Assembly (NCBI GenBank): GCA_947475005.1
Contig: CANJLI010000012.1
Coordinates: 1 to 51,246, forward strand
Reading direction: 5' to 3'
Source: Deltaproteobacteria bacterium
GTDB lineage: Bacteria; Bdellovibrionota_B; Oligoflexia; Oligoflexales; Bog-1112
DNA: 51,246 bases
Shown: positions 49,673 to 51,246 of the stretch, one piece after another
How positions within the stretch are numbered: position 1 is the first letter of the stretch
Layout of the letters: every line of letters starts with the position of its first letter
Notes under the pieces: generated by a model
Database searches by the model: none
Told to the model about the DNA's origin: nothing
Seen by the model: the letters and a program-made list of their open reading frames with translations, nothing else
Position numbers and translations under genes: made by a program

Positions 49673-49819
49673 CAGTTTTATTACTTCCATGGGAAGATAT
49701 GATGCGCGAATTGGCCCCTTACGTTGGCACCAGCTGCACAGGTAGTACTACCCTCCATCCCACACAGTAAACTGTTTGTAAAGGGAAAAATGGTTCCAGC
49801 TTGCATGAATGCGCCACCC

Positions 49820-49909
49820 CCGTCATCCCAAGGCTGCGCAGCAGCCGTATGAGATCTCGATAAAAACGCAGGGATCCCATACGGCTGCTGCGCAGCCTTG
49901 GGATGACGG
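49820..49909. repeat. palindromic element copy 7 (hairpins B/B)
   Basis: Both small hairpins are type B (GGCTGC-GCA-GCAGCC and GGCTGC-TGC-GCAGCC, loops differing from other copies). Core GATAAAAACGCAGG. One left inner-arm base differs (GTATGAG for GTATGGG). It lies between the EGF-domain lipoprotein and the rplK promoter; no gene is seen in 49573-49939. Confidence 0.92.
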
Positions 49910-49939
49910 AAAGCACATCGGTTGACCTAGTAGCGCCTC

Positions 49940-50518
49940 TTACTCCAGCTGCTGCGGCAATAGAAATTGCTCCCCCAACGAGTTCTCGCATAGCCGGCCC
50001 GTAACTAATCCGGGGCAATTACAAATAAAGGGAGCCAACAAAATAGCTCTGCCAACGTTGCTCGTGCAGGCGCCACCATTCTGGCATGGATTCGGTGTAC
50101 ATGGATCAGTCACAACTAAGTCCGTCGCTGTGCCTGAGTCTGTGTCTGAGTCTGTGTCTGTGTCTGTGCCTGAGTCTGTGCCTGATACGGTAGTCAGGTC
50201 GGTCGCGGACAACCCCTCAGGTACAAAGACTGTCTTCAAAAGAGAATCGGGAATTATGACTGTATTCACAGTGGTAACGGCCTGTGTCATCGTTGTGGAT
50301 ACATCTACTTTTTGTAGTTCCGCTACAGACAGCGCCACCGGGTTAATCGGGACAATTTTCAAATCTATACTTTGGGTGAAAGTGGAGGTCTGTATACCGC
50401 TTTGTGTTTGCACCGTAGCCTGATTAACCCTTTGTTTTAACCTTCTTAAATTTTTCGGCGACTCCTGGATACACCCAATGGAAATCAGAAAAGGAAGAAT
50501 CAACATAATGTGTTGCAT
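49940..50518 (-). CDS. lipoprotein with a C-terminal EGF-like domain
   Basis: 192 residues. GAGG six bases before ATG 50518. Signal MQHIMLILPFLISIGC with lipid-acceptor Cys16. After a Thr/Val-rich region comes a Ser/Asp/Thr/Gly linker (about 112-133) encoded by a hexanucleotide repeat. The EGF-like domain follows (140-177): C-x4-C-x5-C-x14-C-x-C-x8-C with PCQNGGAC, the classic EGF opening. EGF domains are common in animals and rare in bacteria; this one is probably displayed on the surface by the lipid anchor. Function is unknown. Confidence 0.8.
   Translation of the reverse strand: MQHIMLILPFLISIGCIQESPKNLRRLKQRVNQATVQTQSGIQTSTFTQSIDLKIVPINPVALSVAELQKVDVSTTMTQAVTTVNTVIIPDSLLKTVFVPEGLSATDLTTVSGTDSGTDTDTDSDTDSGTATDLVVTDPCTPNPCQNGGACTSNVGRAILLAPFICNCPGLVTGRLCENSLGEQFLLPQQLE
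50133..50186. repeat. hexanucleotide tandem repeat in the EGF lipoprotein gene
   Basis: About nine imperfect units of YCTGWG (TCTGTG, TCTGAG, CCTGAG). Because the unit is six bases, gain or loss of copies keeps the frame and only changes linker length between the lipid anchor region and the EGF-like domain. Confidence 0.8.
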
Positions 50519-50549
50519 AGATACCTCTACAATTCACTCAGTTGCCCCT

Positions 50550-51128
50550 TTATCGGTACAATTGGATGAATTGTAACAGTTTTTCTTTCGCGGCTTCTTT
50601 TGCATGTTTGGAAGCTGCATACCTAGCTAAATTGTTTACATTTTTTGGGGTCTCCTCCTCGAGATAGTTGGCAAAAACAACTTTACGATCTCCTCGTTCG
50701 ATCCACCCCACAAACCAGCCCCTCTGCCGCGTTCTATCGTGAGAACCGTCCTTATGAAGCAGATCGCCTACCCCTGTTTTTCCGTACAACTTCCACCCCT
50801 CTGGCAACACCTCGAGATATAAGAGATTTCGAGTGAATTGCAGAGCCTCTTTTTTAACGGGCGATTTGGATTGAAGGATTTTCTCTATAAAAGCGACTTG
50901 TTCCAATGGGGATATTTTCAGAGAGCTCGAGATCCAAGAAGAGGTAAGTCCATTATCTTTACCTTTATCCCCCGATACGTCTTGATTTCCGTACTCAAAT
51001 TTTTTCACATACTCTTGAAATTTAGCCATCCCCAGTTTGGCTGTGACAAAGTGGCTATACCAGACGCAGCTATTTTTCATCCAGAGACTGGGCGTATGGA
51101 GATGTTTCCAAGACTCTAGCCAATCCGG
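50550..51128 (-). pseudogene. 5'-truncated class D beta-lactamase (OXA-like)
   Basis: About 192 residues of open frame. The OXA motifs are SCV (the S-x-V motif, in LWMKNSCVWYSHF), FEYGNQDVSG (Y-G-N), LYGKTGVG (K-T-G) and GWFVGW. The N-terminal part with signal peptide and catalytic S-x-x-K is missing. The beta-lactamase frame is readable upstream of ATG 51080 (PDWLESWKHLHTPSLW), so that Met is internal. The frame then enters the repeat array and meets TAA at 51153-51155. As it stands the protein would lack the active-site Ser and Lys and cannot hydrolyse beta-lactams. The missing half might lie beyond the array, outside the window. Confidence 0.8.
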
Positions 51129-51130
51129 GA

Positions 51131-51246
51131 GGGATTGGGTCCACCTACCTTTTTAGGGATTGGGTCCACCTACCTTTGGTAGGTGGACCCAATCCCTAAA
51201 AAGGTAGGTGGACCCAATCCCTAAAAAGGTAGGTGGACCCAATCCC
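51131..51246. repeat. palindromic array of a 19-bp unit at the window edge
   Basis: A 19-base unit (GGGATTGGGTCCACCTACC) occurs at 51131-51149 and 51156-51174 forward, then inverted at 51178-51196, 51203-51221 and 51228-51246. Spacers are TTTTTA (or TAAAAA) and, at the turning point, TTT. It continues past the window edge. Confidence 0.95.

Noticed and set aside
50550..51080. Intact 176-residue protein starting at ATG 51080
   Set aside because: The class D beta-lactamase frame is readable upstream of this Met, which corresponds to an internal residue (LWMKNSC) of the family.
51128..51246. CRISPR-like array at the right edge
   Set aside because: Units are 19 bases, spacers are 3-6 bases and identical, and orientation inverts; this is not a CRISPR structure.

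Overview
This window is about 51 kb of a Gram-negative chromosome. Signs of that are many lipoprotein and Sec signal peptides, an ExbB/ExbD/TonB-type envelope motor, an EmrAB-type pump and a class D beta-lactamase remnant. The L11-L1-L10-L7/L12-rpoB-rpoC-S12-S7 gene order is ordinary bacterial. The RpoB sequence (read by eye, not by a search) looks most like the former Deltaproteobacteria (Bdellovibrionota/Myxococcota/Desulfobacterota side), but I cannot fix the taxon. Several secreted proteins carry eukaryote-like modules: a 76-residue ubiquitin-like domain, an EGF-like domain, ankyrin-like repeats and ten fibronectin type III-like repeats. Together they suggest a host- or protist-associated lifestyle; that is inference.

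Layout. 0.2-5.5 kb, minus strand: rplS with a terminator, a secreted endonuclease/exonuclease/phosphatase-fold protein, and a giant FN3-repeat lipoprotein. 5.9-7.2 kb: the secreted ubiquitin-like protein. 7.4-9.2 kb: a polysaccharide deacetylase coupled to a GT4 glycosyltransferase. 9.3-10.9 kb: two secreted proteins, one with ankyrin-like repeats. 10.9-14.0 kb: methylmalonyl-CoA mutase and its G-protein chaperone MeaB. 14.2-18.6 kb: a coiled-coil lipoprotein, J-domain protein, truncated haemoglobin, fumarase C, Aat and a DUF374-type acyltransferase. 18.7-21.6 kb: AT-rich orphan secreted proteins. 21.8-25.8 kb: an overlapping lipoprotein/SNF2 helicase/MscS operon. 25.9-28.1 kb: ExbB-ExbD-TonB-like. 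28.3-34.9 kb: a secreted orphan, EmrA/EmrB and an 888-residue lipoprotein. 35-49.6 kb, minus strand: fusA, rpsG, rpsL, rpoC, rpoB, rplL, rplJ, rplA, rplK. 49.9-51.2 kb: an EGF-domain lipoprotein and a 5'-truncated class D beta-lactamase running into a repeat array.

The non-coding part is as striking as the genes. A ~90-bp palindromic element occurs seven times. Its arms carry interchangeable small hairpins, and two copies sit inside a second, larger inverted repeat. A ~495-bp 'palindrome of palindromes' (37116-37610), with a terminator just upstream of it, separates rpsG from fusA. Its two inverted halves keep similar sequence, yet each half has its own different but self-complementary stem. 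Two other REP-like repeat clusters lie at 14.8-15.0 kb and at the right edge.

The most novel candidates are the ubiquitin-like secreted protein (6961-7188 for the domain) and the nested palindrome between rpsG and fusA.
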